NCBI GenBank assembly: GCA_031556405.1
Contig: JAVBTC010000061.1
Span: 1 to 11,054 of the forward strand
Origin: WQZF01 sp031556405
GTDB lineage: Bacteria; Pseudomonadota; Gammaproteobacteria; Burkholderiales; Rhodocyclaceae
Reading direction: 5' to 3'
DNA: 11,054 nt
Positions 1 to 6,549 of the stretch are shown in pieces. Every line of letters starts with the position of its first letter. Within the stretch, counting starts at the first letter, position 1. The translations under genes and the position numbers were made by a program. The notes beneath the pieces are model-generated. The model worked only from the letters and a program-made list of their open reading frames with translations, had not been told where the DNA came from and searched no databases.

Positions 1-24
1 ATTCTAAATTATTATTTTAATAAT

Positions 25-70
25 AAACCACGATCCTCTACAGTAGTGGATCGTGGTTTCATTTTTATTT
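25..70 (+). terminator. Intrinsic terminator for a gene left of the window
   Basis: A perfect 12-bp stem (25-36 pairing with 48-59, arm AAACCACGATCC) encloses an 11-nt loop. It is followed on the plus strand by CATTTTTATTT (60-70), a usable T-tract. In the minus direction the following bases are AT-rich but have no clean T-run, so it reads best as a plus-strand terminator. This implies a plus-strand gene ending left of the window, convergent with guaB. It could also act as a back-up terminator for guaB. Confidence 0.8.
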
Positions 71-72
71 GG

Positions 73-92
73 AAAAAGGCGATTTCATCGCC
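73..92 (-). terminator. Intrinsic terminator of guaB
   Basis: Read on the minus strand, the guaB stop codon is followed at once by GGCGAT, a GAA loop and ATCGCC (positions 92 to 78), then five T (77 to 73). A perfect 6-bp stem plus a T-run is a standard Rho-independent terminator. It sits zero bases after the stop codon, so guaB is probably the last gene of its transcript. The stem is short and its loop small, but the form is classic. Confidence 0.75.
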
Positions 93-1553
93 TTATTCGA
101 CATGATAGTTCGGCGCTTCCTTGGTGATCTGAACGTCGTGAACGTGCGACTCGCGCACGCCGGCGGAAGTGATCTCGACGAACTGGGCGCGGGTATGCAT
201 CTCCACGATCGAGGCGCACCCCAGATACCCCATCGATGAGCGCAAGCCGCCCATCAACTGGTGAATCACCGCCAGCACCGGTCCCTTGTACGGCACCCGG
301 CCCTCGATGCCCTCCGGGACCAGTTTGTCGACGTTGCCGCTCGACTCCTGGAAGTAGCGGTCGGCCGAACCGGCCGACATCGCGCCGATCGACCCCATGC
401 CGCGATACGACTTGTACGAACGTCCCTGATACAACTCGACCTCGCCCGGCGCTTCCTCGGTACCGGCGAACAGGCCGCCGAGCATCACCGTGTCGGCTCC
501 GGCGGCAATCGCCTTGGCGATGTCCCCGGAATAGCGGATGCCGCCGTCGGCGATCAGCGGCACGCCGGTGCCTTTCAACGCCTCCGCGACATTATTGACG
601 GCGGTGACCTGCGGCACACCGACGCCGGCAACGATGCGCGTGGTGCAGATCGAACCGGGGCCAATGCCGACCTTGACGCCGTCGGCGCCGGCTTCGAGCA
701 ACGCGCACGCGGCCTCGGCGGTAGCAATGTTGCCGCCGACGACATCGAGTTGCGGATAATGGCTCTTGGCCCAGCGCACCCGGTCAAGCACGCCTTGCGA
801 ATGGCCATGCGCGGTATCGACGACGATCAGGTCCACGCCGGCCTCGGCCAGCAGCTCGACGCGCTCCTCGGTACCGGCACCGACGCCGACCGCGGCGCCG
901 ACCATCAACCGGCCCTGTCCGTCCTTCGCCGCCAGCGGATGCTCGGTCGACTTGAGGATGTCTTTTACCGTCACCAGCCCGCGCAACTCGAAAGCATCGT
1001 TGACGACGAGCACACGCTCCAGCCGGTAGCGGTGCATCAATGCCTTGGCCTCGTCGGGATTGGCGCCCTCCTTCACCGTCACCAGGCGCTCGCGCGGCGT
1101 CATGATGTTTCGCACGGGCTGGTCGAGATTGGTTTCGAAACGCAGATCGCGGTTGGTGACGATACCCACCACGGTCTTGCCTTCGAGCACCGGCAGGCCG
1201 GAAATCCGGTGCGTGCGCGTCAATGCCAGGACATCGCGCACCAGCATCGTCGGCGCGATGGTGATCGGATCCTTCAGAACGCCGGATTCGAACCGCTTGA
1301 CCTTGGAGACCTCCGCCGCCTGCATCTTCGCCGGCAGGTTCTTGTGCAGAATACCGATTCCGCCTTCCTGCGCCATCGCAATGGCGAGCCGCGCCTCGGT
1401 CACCGTATCCATCGCCGCCGAAACGATGGGCAGATTGATCTCGATACGGCGCGTCAGACGGGTTTTGAGGCTGACATCGCGGGGCAGAATCGTGGAATGG
1501 GCGGGAATCAACAGGACGTCGTCGAACGTCAATGCTTTTTGGATGACACGCAT
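93..1553 (-). CDS. guaB: Inosine-5'-monophosphate dehydrogenase
   Basis: This cytosolic enzyme oxidises IMP to XMP with NAD+, the committed step of GMP synthesis. The 486-residue length is normal for bacterial IMPDH. The N-terminus (MRVIQKALTFDDVLL) is typical. Two CBS domains are inserted at about residues 92-148 and 152-208. The catalytic loop GSICTTR (300-306) contains the nucleophile Cys303. The flap and IMP-site segments YRGMGS (383-388) and EGIEGRVPYKG (414-424) are intact. The start at 1553 gives the standard N-terminus although no clear Shine-Dalgarno sequence precedes it. The gene diverges from the DUF4124 gene across 69 bp, and a TATAAT hexamer lies 29 bp upstream of the start. A terminator follows directly, so guaA, often next to guaB, is absent here. 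The identification is secure. Confidence 0.98.
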   Translation of the reverse strand: MRVIQKALTFDDVLLIPAHSTILPRDVSLKTRLTRRIEINLPIVSAAMDTVTEARLAIAMAQEGGIGILHKNLPAKMQAAEVSKVKRFESGVLKDPITIAPTMLVRDVLALTRTHRISGLPVLEGKTVVGIVTNRDLRFETNLDQPVRNIMTPRERLVTVKEGANPDEAKALMHRYRLERVLVVNDAFELRGLVTVKDILKSTEHPLAAKDGQGRLMVGAAVGVGAGTEERVELLAEAGVDLIVVDTAHGHSQGVLDRVRWAKSHYPQLDVVGGNIATAEAACALLEAGADGVKVGIGPGSICTTRIVAGVGVPQVTAVNNVAEALKGTGVPLIADGGIRYSGDIAKAIAAGADTVMLGGLFAGTEEAPGEVELYQGRSYKSYRGMGSIGAMSAGSADRYFQESSGNVDKLVPEGIEGRVPYKGPVLAVIHQLMGGLRSSMGYLGCASIVEMHTRAQFVEITSAGVRESHVHDVQITKEAPNYHVE

Positions 1554-1581
1554 AGACTTTAATCAGAAAGAATAAAGGCGT

Positions 1582-1587
1582 ATTATA
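1582..1587 (-). promoter_or_regulatory. guaB: Candidate -10 element of the guaB promoter
   Basis: On the minus strand positions 1587 to 1582 read TATAAT, a perfect sigma-70 -10 hexamer. A start point about 7 nt downstream would leave a leader of roughly 20 nt before the guaB ATG. No good -35 box is present at 16-18 bp; the best match, CTGGAA, shares only three bases with TTGACA. The hexamer lies in a partly symmetric sequence (GCGTATTATAACGC, 1578-1591), so the DUF4124 gene may also be transcribed from here. Confidence 0.45.
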
Positions 1588-1622
1588 ACGCAGCCTTTCT
1601 TTCTTCCAGGAGTACGGCCCTC

Positions 1623-2198
1623 ATGACTCGCAACGCAGTACCCCCCCGCGCCCTTCCGGCCCCCGCCCTTTCGTCGTTTCCATCACTCTCGGGCGCCTGT
1701 TTTTCCGTTTCCGTCCTCGCCCTGACGCTGTTCTTGACCCTGGGAGCGGGAGAGGCGCAAGCACAGATCTATCAATACAAGGACGCCTCCGGACGCACGG
1801 TGATCTCCGACGTTCCTCCGGCGCCCGGAACCGCAACCGATGTAAAATCGTCCAAAACGGCGCCGGATGCGCCTGCGGCAGCCACCCCCGCTGCTCCCAC
1901 CACCCCTACCACTCCCGCCGGCGCGGGCAAAACGCTTGCCGACCGCGAACTCGAAGCCAAGAAAAAACAGCAGGAACAACAGGCGAAAGAAGAAAAAGCA
2001 AAACGCGAACAGGAAACCACCGCGCAGAACAAGGAAAATTGCGACCGCGCACGCAATTCGCTTGGCACGCTGGAATCCGGAATGCGCATCAAGCAGCGCG
2101 ACGACAAGGGCGAACAGTATTACCTCGACGATGCGCAACGCCAGCAGGAAGCCGAAAGAATTCGCAAATTCATCGACGAATCGTGTAAAAATAGCTGA
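1623..2198 (+). CDS. DUF4124 domain-containing exported protein
   Basis: This is a 191-residue protein of unknown function. The first 47 residues look like a long signal peptide: a polar start, a hydrophobic core at about 28-41 (SVSVLALTLFLTL) and a cleavage site after AQA (45-47). The mature protein would begin QIYQYKDASGRTVISDVPP, the DUF4124 signature. An Ala/Pro/Thr-rich linker follows (78-102), then a highly charged Lys/Glu/Gln segment (104-138) likely to form a coiled coil, and a charged C-terminal region. The mature part has just two cysteines, Cys140 and Cys188, which could form a disulfide in the periplasm. An AGGAG sequence at 1608-1612, 10 nt before the ATG, supports this start. 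DUF4124 proteins are common in Beta- and Gammaproteobacteria, where they are usually predicted to be envelope proteins. I know no established role. Confidence 0.9.
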   Translation: MTRNAVPPRALPAPALSSFPSLSGACFSVSVLALTLFLTLGAGEAQAQIYQYKDASGRTVISDVPPAPGTATDVKSSKTAPDAPAAATPAAPTTPTTPAGAGKTLADRELEAKKKQQEQQAKEEKAKREQETTAQNKENCDRARNSLGTLESGMRIKQRDDKGEQYYLDDAQRQQEAERIRKFIDESCKNS

Positions 2199-2244
2199 TT
2201 CCAGACCGTGATTTCCGGCGCAGCCGGAGTCCGCCGTTGCGCTG

Positions 2245-2272
2245 TTGTCAAAACACGCTGCGGCGGTATTGT
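2245..2272 (+). promoter_or_regulatory. Possible sigma-70 promoter for the DAHP synthase gene
   Basis: TTGTCA (2245-2250) matches five of six bases of the -35 consensus. TATTGT (2267-2272) matches four of six bases of the -10 box, at 16-bp spacing. The pair lies in the 212-bp gap between the DUF4124 gene and the DAHP synthase, about 140 bp before the chosen start. Short GC-rich hairpins are possible at 2214-2228 and 2231-2266, but none has a T-tract that makes a convincing terminator or attenuator. The call rests on pattern alone. Confidence 0.25.
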
Positions 2273-2331
2273 CGCGGCCGTCCTTTTTGCTTTCTTGCGT
2301 CTTCTGGCGCCTCGTTGCCGTAGATCAGGCG

Positions 2332-2359
2332 TATTCCATATTCCATGATCCATGATCCG
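2332..2359 (+). repeat. Four tandem heptamers upstream of the DAHP synthase gene
   Basis: The 28 bases are four head-to-tail 7-mers: TATTCCA, TATTCCA, TGATCCA, TGATCCG. The first two are identical. The last two differ from each other at one base and from the first pair at two or three. They lie 52 bp upstream of the chosen start and create an upstream in-frame ATG at 2345 that I do not regard as the true start. Confidence 0.8.
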
Positions 2360-2410
2360 GCGCGGGACGGTCCGGCGCACTGCCTCCGAAACCGAGAACT
2401 TTTGCGAATC

Positions 2411-3490
2411 ATGAAACAGCCGTCCCAACTCGAAAACCTCAATATCAGCTCATTCGAGTCGATGCCGACTCCGGAAGAGCTTCACAAGCGCCTGCCGCTT
2501 TCCACGCGTGCGGCGCAGACCGTCGGCTCCGCGCGCGAAACCTTGTGCGCGATCCTGGAGCGGCGCGACCCCCGCTTTTTCGTCATCGTCGGCCCCTGCT
2601 CGATCCACGACCCGGTCGCGGGCCTCGATTATGCACGCCGGCTGAGAGCCCTGGCCGAAACGTTGAGCGATACGCTTTATCTCGTGATGCGCGTCTATTT
2701 CGAAAAACCGCGCACCACCACGGGCTGGAAAGGCTTCGTCAACGACCCGGACATGAACGATTCCTTCCGCGTCGACGTCGGCATGGAAAAGGCGCGCCGC
2801 TTCCTGCTCGATGTCAACGAAATGGGGCTGCCCGCGGCAACCGAGGCGCTCGATCCGATCACTCCGCAGTACCTGGGCGACCTCATTTCCTGGACCGCCA
2901 TCGGCGCGCGCACTTCCGAATCGCAGACGCACCGCGAAATGTCCTCTGGCCTGTCGACGCCCGTCGGTTTCAAGAACGGCACCGGGGGCGATCTCTCGGT
3001 CGCGGTCAACGCCATCCTTTCGGCATCGCAGCCGCACGCTTTTCTCGGCATCAACGGCCAGGGACGCGTGGCCATCGTGCGCACGCGCGGCAACCGTCAC
3101 GGCCACGTGGTGCTGCGCGGCGGCGACGGGCGTCCCAACTACGACACCGTTTCCGTCTCGATCGCCGAGACGGCGCTCACCAAGGCCGGGCTGCCGGCAA
3201 ACGTCGTCGTCGACTGTTCGCACGCCAACAGTTACAAAAAGCCGGAACTGCAGCCGCTGGTCCTGGCCGACGTCGTGCATCAGGTACGCCTGGGAAATAC
3301 CTCGCTCGTCGGCGTCATGCTCGAATCGCACCTCGAAGCCGGCAACCAGCCGATTCCCGAGGATCTGAATCAACTGCGCTACGGCTGTTCGGTCACCGAT
3401 GCCTGCATCAGTTGGGAAGAAACGGAAAAAGCCTTGCGCGAAGCGGCGGTGCTGCTGCGCGACATCCTGCCCGAACGCAACGCCCGTTGA
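2411..3490 (+). CDS. aroF: 3-deoxy-7-phosphoheptulonate synthase (DAHP synthase, class I)
   Basis: This enzyme condenses phosphoenolpyruvate with erythrose 4-phosphate, the first step of the shikimate pathway to aromatic amino acids. From the ATG at 2411 the protein has 359 residues, close to the 350-356 of the E. coli isozymes. The open frame extends to an ATG at 2345, but those 22 residues are atypical and arise partly from a tandem repeat. The probable metal ligands are all present: Cys63 (GPCSIHDP), His271 (CSHANS), Glu305 (LESHLEAGNQ) and Asp330 (VTDACISW). The phosphate- and PEP-binding segments MRVYFEKPRTT, GARTSES and GFKNGT are intact. Segments such as QPHAFLGING and SVTDACISWE resemble the tyrosine-sensitive isozyme AroF more than AroG, but feedback specificity cannot be settled by eye. 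The Shine-Dalgarno sequence is weak (GAGA, 2394-2397). The class is certain; the symbol is less so. Confidence 0.95.
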   Translation: MKQPSQLENLNISSFESMPTPEELHKRLPLSTRAAQTVGSARETLCAILERRDPRFFVIVGPCSIHDPVAGLDYARRLRALAETLSDTLYLVMRVYFEKPRTTTGWKGFVNDPDMNDSFRVDVGMEKARRFLLDVNEMGLPAATEALDPITPQYLGDLISWTAIGARTSESQTHREMSSGLSTPVGFKNGTGGDLSVAVNAILSASQPHAFLGINGQGRVAIVRTRGNRHGHVVLRGGDGRPNYDTVSVSIAETALTKAGLPANVVVDCSHANSYKKPELQPLVLADVVHQVRLGNTSLVGVMLESHLEAGNQPIPEDLNQLRYGCSVTDACISWEETEKALREAAVLLRDILPERNAR

Positions 3491-3586
3491 AAAACGGCGG
3501 AGTGCAGCCGGCTCGGTATTCACCAATTTTCACTACTTCGCGCCGCTGCCTCGCCCGCCGCTTTCCGCTTCATCGCCATTATTTTC

Positions 3587-4471
3587 ATGCATACCACCGA
3601 CCTCATTCTTCAGGGAGCCCGGGATACCCGCGCTCCGCTGCTTTCCGAAGCACAACTCGCACACTGCTGCGACGTCACCGGCACCGATGACGTTCTTACC
3701 TCTTCGCCGCGCGTGCTGCGCCTCCGCAGAGCCACGCGCACCCGGCATTTCGACAGCGAAATCGTTCCCTTCCTCGACCGCGAGCGAGTCGACTTCGCTT
3801 TCATCGACAGCGAAAAAAAACTCGGAGATTTCGGCCTGATCGCGTTCGACATGGATTCGACGCTGATCACCATCGAATGTATCGACGAATTGGCCGATTT
3901 CGCCGGGAAAAAGGCGGAAGTCGCCGCCGTCACCGCTTCCGCGATGCACGGCGAAATCGACTACCGTGAAAGCCTCGCGCGCCGGCTTGCGCTGCTGGCC
4001 GGACTGGATGCACGCATCCTGGCGCAAGTGTATGCCGAACGTCTGCTCTTCTCTCCCGGCGCGCGTGAACTGCTGGCCGCAGCTCAGGAGGCGGGATTGC
4101 GCACGGCGATTCTTTCCGGCGGGTTTACCTATTTCACCGAACGCCTGCGGATCGAACTCGGCCTCGATTTCGCCACTTCGAACGAACTCGAAATCAGCGG
4201 CGGCAAACTCACCGGGCGGGTCAAGGGCGACATCGTCGATGCCGCCGCCAAGGCGCGACATCTCATGCGGCTCACCAGAGAACTGGGATTGACGCGGGAA
4301 AAAGTGATCGCCGTCGGCGACGGCGCCAACGATCTACCGATGCTCGCCAATGCCGGATTCTCAGTCGCCTACCGTGCAAAACCCGCGATCCGGGAAAAAG
4401 CCGACGTCGCGCTCAATTTTTCCGGCCTGGATGGGATTCTGAATCTGTTTGTCCGGACGCGGGAAAACTGA
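3587..4471 (+). CDS. serB: Phosphoserine phosphatase
   Basis: SerB hydrolyses O-phospho-L-serine to serine, the last step of the phosphorylated serine pathway, in the cytosol. The 294-residue protein has all HAD-superfamily motifs. Motif I is FDMDSTL with nucleophile Asp88 and acid/base Asp90. Motif II is Ser177 in ILSGGF. Motif III is probably Lys222, and motif IV is GDGANDLPML with Asp245 and Asp249. The cap region (about 95-160, with ECIDELADFAG) is typical of SerB. The N-terminal 80 residues are a short variable domain, so the protein is somewhat shorter than the 322-residue E. coli enzyme. The gene starts 96 bp after the DAHP synthase stop with no recognisable Shine-Dalgarno sequence. 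It is followed 38 bp later by the thioredoxin-like gene, suggesting co-transcription. An A8 run occurs at 3813-3820 in the variable region. Confidence 0.97.
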   Translation: MHTTDLILQGARDTRAPLLSEAQLAHCCDVTGTDDVLTSSPRVLRLRRATRTRHFDSEIVPFLDRERVDFAFIDSEKKLGDFGLIAFDMDSTLITIECIDELADFAGKKAEVAAVTASAMHGEIDYRESLARRLALLAGLDARILAQVYAERLLFSPGARELLAAAQEAGLRTAILSGGFTYFTERLRIELGLDFATSNELEISGGKLTGRVKGDIVDAAAKARHLMRLTRELGLTREKVIAVGDGANDLPMLANAGFSVAYRAKPAIREKADVALNFSGLDGILNLFVRTREN

Positions 4472-4492
4472 GCATCCGGAAACGGCGCATCC
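4472..4492 (+). repeat. 15-bp-period repeat, left copy flanking the thioredoxin-like gene
   Basis: One 15-bp unit, GCATCCGGAAACGGC, is followed by the first six bases of a second unit (GCATCC), starting one base after the serB stop codon. The unit matches 13 of 15 bases of GCATTCGGAAACGGG, the minus-strand unit at 4926-4955. The two arrays therefore lie in opposite orientation around the thioredoxin-like gene. Confidence 0.6.
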
Positions 4493-4509
4493 CCAAAAGA
4501 CCTTGCCCG

Positions 4510-4911
4510 ATGATGACTTCCGACGCGCCCGATATTTTCTCCCTGCTTGGCGCCTCCGCGGTCGATAACCCTGGACTGGACCGCATCGTCGCCGAAAGCG
4601 GCGACACGGTCGTCGCGCTCTTTCTCTGGGGTGAAAACTGCTACAACTGCGAACAGGCAAAGGGAGCGCTGCGCCTGGCGCTCGATAAAGTGTTGCGCTG
4701 CGGTTTCCGCTGGCTGCACGCCGACGTTTACGCCCATCCGGAAATCGCACAGCGTTTCGCCCTGCATGGCATTCCGGTCTTTCTCTTTTTCCACCGCGGC
4801 AAGAAACTGGGGAAAATCACTGCCTATCCGGGCAACGATGCGTTCGTCGCGACACTGGAACGGATCGCGGCACAATGCGCCATGTCTTCGCCTTTGCCTT
4901 CGTTTTCGTAA
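4510..4911 (+). CDS. Thioredoxin family protein with a CYNC active site
   Basis: This is a 133-residue protein with a single thioredoxin fold and no signal peptide, so it is probably a cytosolic thiol-disulfide protein with unknown partners. The redox motif is Cys44-Tyr-Asn-Cys47 within LFLWGENCYNCEQAK; classical thioredoxin has WCGPC there. The Trp immediately before the first Cys is replaced by Asn43. The cis-proline is Pro89 in HGIPVFLFF, followed by the usual HRGKKLGKI strand and turn. Cys64 and Cys123 lie outside the motif. Two ATG codons (4510 and 4513) are possible starts; AAAAGA at 4494-4499 is the only weak Shine-Dalgarno candidate. I recall similar WGxxCxNC proteins in betaproteobacteria near serB and rmuC. 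The gene sits between those two with gaps of 38 and 53 bp, which suggests one transcript. It is bracketed by inverted 15-bp-period repeats. Confidence 0.9.
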   Translation: MMTSDAPDIFSLLGASAVDNPGLDRIVAESGDTVVALFLWGENCYNCEQAKGALRLALDKVLRCGFRWLHADVYAHPEIAQRFALHGIPVFLFFHRGKKLGKITAYPGNDAFVATLERIAAQCAMSSPLPSFS

Positions 4912-4925
4912 CGGCGTAACCTCGC

Positions 4926-4955
4926 GCCCCGTTTCCGAATGCCCCGTTTCCGAAT
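4926..4955 (-). repeat. Perfect 15-bp tandem duplication just before rmuC
   Basis: GCCCCGTTTCCGAAT occurs twice head to tail with no mismatch (4926-4940 and 4941-4955). On the minus strand the unit is GCATTCGGAAACGGG, nearly the same as the plus-strand unit at 4472-4486. The array fills most of the 53-bp gap between the thioredoxin-like gene and rmuC and ends 9 bp before the rmuC ATG, where a Shine-Dalgarno sequence would normally be. Confidence 0.9.
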
Positions 4956-4964
4956 AACGCTCTC

Positions 4965-6422
4965 ATGACCGATCTCCTCCTCTATCTCCTGATCGCGCTG
5001 GCCGGGCTGATCCTCGGCTTCCAGATTTTCTTTTACTTCCAGGGCTACCGCCGCGACGAAACATCGCTCTCGTCCTCGCTTTCATCCTTTTTTCTCGCCC
5101 AATTCCAGGGCATGGCCGAAACCCAGGAACGCCAGCGGCGCGAATTGAGCCTGGAACTGCGCCAGGAAATACGCGAGGAAGAGGCGCGCACCCGCCTGGA
5201 AGCCACGCATGCCGCACGCAGCGGCCGCGAGGAACAAAGCCTGGCGCTGGAACGCCTTTCCAAAACGCTGGCCGAGCAGCTTGGCCGGCTCGGCGGCATG
5301 CAGGCACAGCAGCTCGACGCCTTCGCACAGCAGTTGACGAGGCTCACGCAAAGCAACGAACAGCGTTTCGAACAATTGCGCGAAACCGTCGAAACGCGGC
5401 TGACCGCGATTCGCGACGAAAACGCGAACAAACTCGAGGCAATGCGCCAGACCGTCGACGAAAAACTGCATGCGACGCTGGAACAGCGCCTGGGCGAGTC
5501 GTTCCGGCTCGTTTCCGAGCGCCTCGAACAAGTGCATCGCGGCCTCGGTGAAATGCAGACGCTGGCCGCCGGTGTCGGCGATCTGAAAAAAGTGCTGGTC
5601 AACGTCAAGACCCGCGGCACCTGGGGGGAAATCCAGTTGGCCGCATTGCTTGAACAAATGCTGGCCGCCGGGCAGTACGCCAGCAATGTCGCCGTCCGCC
5701 CGGGCCGCAACGAACGCGTCGAATTCGCGCTGCGCCTGCCCGGGCGCGAGGCCATGGGCAGCAATGGTAGCAATGGCAGCAATGGCGACGATCGCGGCGG
5801 TGACGGTCAGCCGGTCTGGCTGCCGATCGACGCGAAATTCCCGATCGAGGATTACCAGCGCCTGATCGAAGCTCAGGAACGCGCCGATCCGGCCGCCGTC
5901 GAAGCGGCGGCGAAAGCGCTGGAAACGCGTCTGCGCGACGAGGCGAAGGCAATTCGCGAAAAGTACATCGAACCGCCCTACACCACCGATTTCGCCATCC
6001 TCTACCTGCCGATCGAAGGGCTGTACGCAGAGGCCCTGCGCCGCCCCGGTCTCGCCGAAGCGCTGCAACGCGACCAGCGCGTCACGCTGGCCGGACCGAC
6101 GACGCTGGCGGCTTTGCTCAACAGCCTGCAAATGGGGTTTCGCACCCTTGCCATCGAGCGGCGCTCATCCGAAGTCTGGGCCGTGCTCGGCGCCGTCAAG
6201 ACCGAATTCGGGAAATTCGGAGAGGCGCTTGCGCACACGAGGAAAAAACTCCAGGAAGCCACGAACTCGATCGACAAGGCCGAAATCCGCACGCGCGCCG
6301 TCGGCCGCAAGCTCAAGGCCGTCGAGGCATTGCCCCTGGCCGAGGAAAACCGGTTGCTGTCCGAGGAAATGAGAGAAATGGGAGAGGAAGAAGAAACGAA
6401 CGGAAATAGGGACGAGGACTGA
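4965..6422 (+). CDS. rmuC: DNA recombination protein RmuC
   Basis: RmuC limits recombination at inverted repeats and is regarded as nuclease-like; its exact biochemistry is poorly defined. The 485-residue length is near the 475 of E. coli. Residues 4-25 form an N-terminal membrane segment. A long charged coiled coil covers about 50-200. The conserved RmuC domain (about 205-455) contains NVKTRGTWGEIQL (213-225) and the PIDAKFP motif with Asp289 and Lys291, likely part of a PD-(D/E)xK-type site. Two stretches look repeat-made: Gly-Ser-Asn three times at 265-273 followed by a Gly/Asp-rich tail to 281, and the acidic C-terminus (467-485). No Shine-Dalgarno sequence is visible; the start is chosen because it gives the membrane helix. 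The gene follows the thioredoxin-like gene by 53 bp, and no terminator is visible after it. Confidence 0.95.
   Translation: MTDLLLYLLIALAGLILGFQIFFYFQGYRRDETSLSSSLSSFFLAQFQGMAETQERQRRELSLELRQEIREEEARTRLEATHAARSGREEQSLALERLSKTLAEQLGRLGGMQAQQLDAFAQQLTRLTQSNEQRFEQLRETVETRLTAIRDENANKLEAMRQTVDEKLHATLEQRLGESFRLVSERLEQVHRGLGEMQTLAAGVGDLKKVLVNVKTRGTWGEIQLAALLEQMLAAGQYASNVAVRPGRNERVEFALRLPGREAMGSNGSNGSNGDDRGGDGQPVWLPIDAKFPIEDYQRLIEAQERADPAAVEAAAKALETRLRDEAKAIREKYIEPPYTTDFAILYLPIEGLYAEALRRPGLAEALQRDQRVTLAGPTTLAALLNSLQMGFRTLAIERRSSEVWAVLGAVKTEFGKFGEALAHTRKKLQEATNSIDKAEIRTRAVGRKLKAVEALPLAEENRLLSEEMREMGEEEETNGNRDED
5757..5783 (+). repeat. In-frame 9-bp triplicate inside rmuC
   Basis: The units GGCAGCAAT, GGTAGCAAT and GGCAGCAAT lie head to tail, with a fourth degenerate unit GGCGACGAT at 5784-5792. 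They encode (Gly-Ser-Asn)3 at residues 265-273. The insert falls between the conserved strand ERVEFALRLPG and the PIDAKFP motif, so it probably forms a tolerated surface loop. Confidence 0.85.
6366..6383 (+). repeat. Imperfect 9-bp duplication in the 3' end of rmuC
   Basis: GAAATGAGA is followed by GAAATGGGA, one mismatch, and then by purine-rich sequence that encodes the acidic tail of RmuC. It may be chance in purine-rich coding DNA, but its 9-bp period matches the other repeats in the window. Confidence 0.4.
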
Positions 6423-6451
6423 AAAGCGATGAATCATGGAAATCGGAAACT

Positions 6452-6483
6452 TTACTGTCATTACTGTCATCTGCCATTGCCAT
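6452..6483 (+). repeat. Adjacent 9-bp and 6-bp tandem duplications after rmuC
   Basis: TTACTGTCA occurs twice head to tail (6452-6460 and 6461-6469). Two bases later TGCCAT occurs twice (6472-6477 and 6478-6483). Both are perfect and lie in the first part of the 305-bp gap between rmuC and sixA. On the minus strand the units read as ATGACAGTA and ATGGCA. Confidence 0.8.
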
Positions 6484-6549
6484 TTCGCCGCCACTCCGCC
6501 AATGCCCCGAGTTCCGCTTTCGATTTATTTCCAAATTTGAAAATTAATT

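Noticed and set aside
11..24. The palindrome ATTATTTTAATAAT at the left edge
   Set aside because: It is low-complexity AT sequence next to a terminator; a two-base loop cannot form a stable hairpin, and nothing else marks it as a site.
261..1562. A 433-codon open frame on the plus strand antisense to guaB
   Set aside because: It is a shadow of guaB in GC-rich DNA. Its translation is rich in Arg, His and Asp with no family motif, while the opposite strand encodes a complete IMP dehydrogenase.
2214..2290. GC-rich hairpins (2214-2228 and 2231-2266) before a T-rich stretch, a possible terminator or aromatic attenuator
   Set aside because: The stems are short or have long loops, the T-rich stretch is separated from them, and no leader peptide rich in aromatic codons is visible.
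2450..3526. A 358-codon open frame antisense to the DAHP synthase
   Set aside because: The plus strand encodes a full DAHP synthase with all metal ligands. The antisense translation has no recognisable domain.
3491..3586. The 96-bp gap between the DAHP synthase gene and serB, searched for a promoter, terminator or copy of the 15-bp repeat
   Set aside because: No convincing hairpin with a T-tract, no consensus promoter and no clear repeat copy were found.
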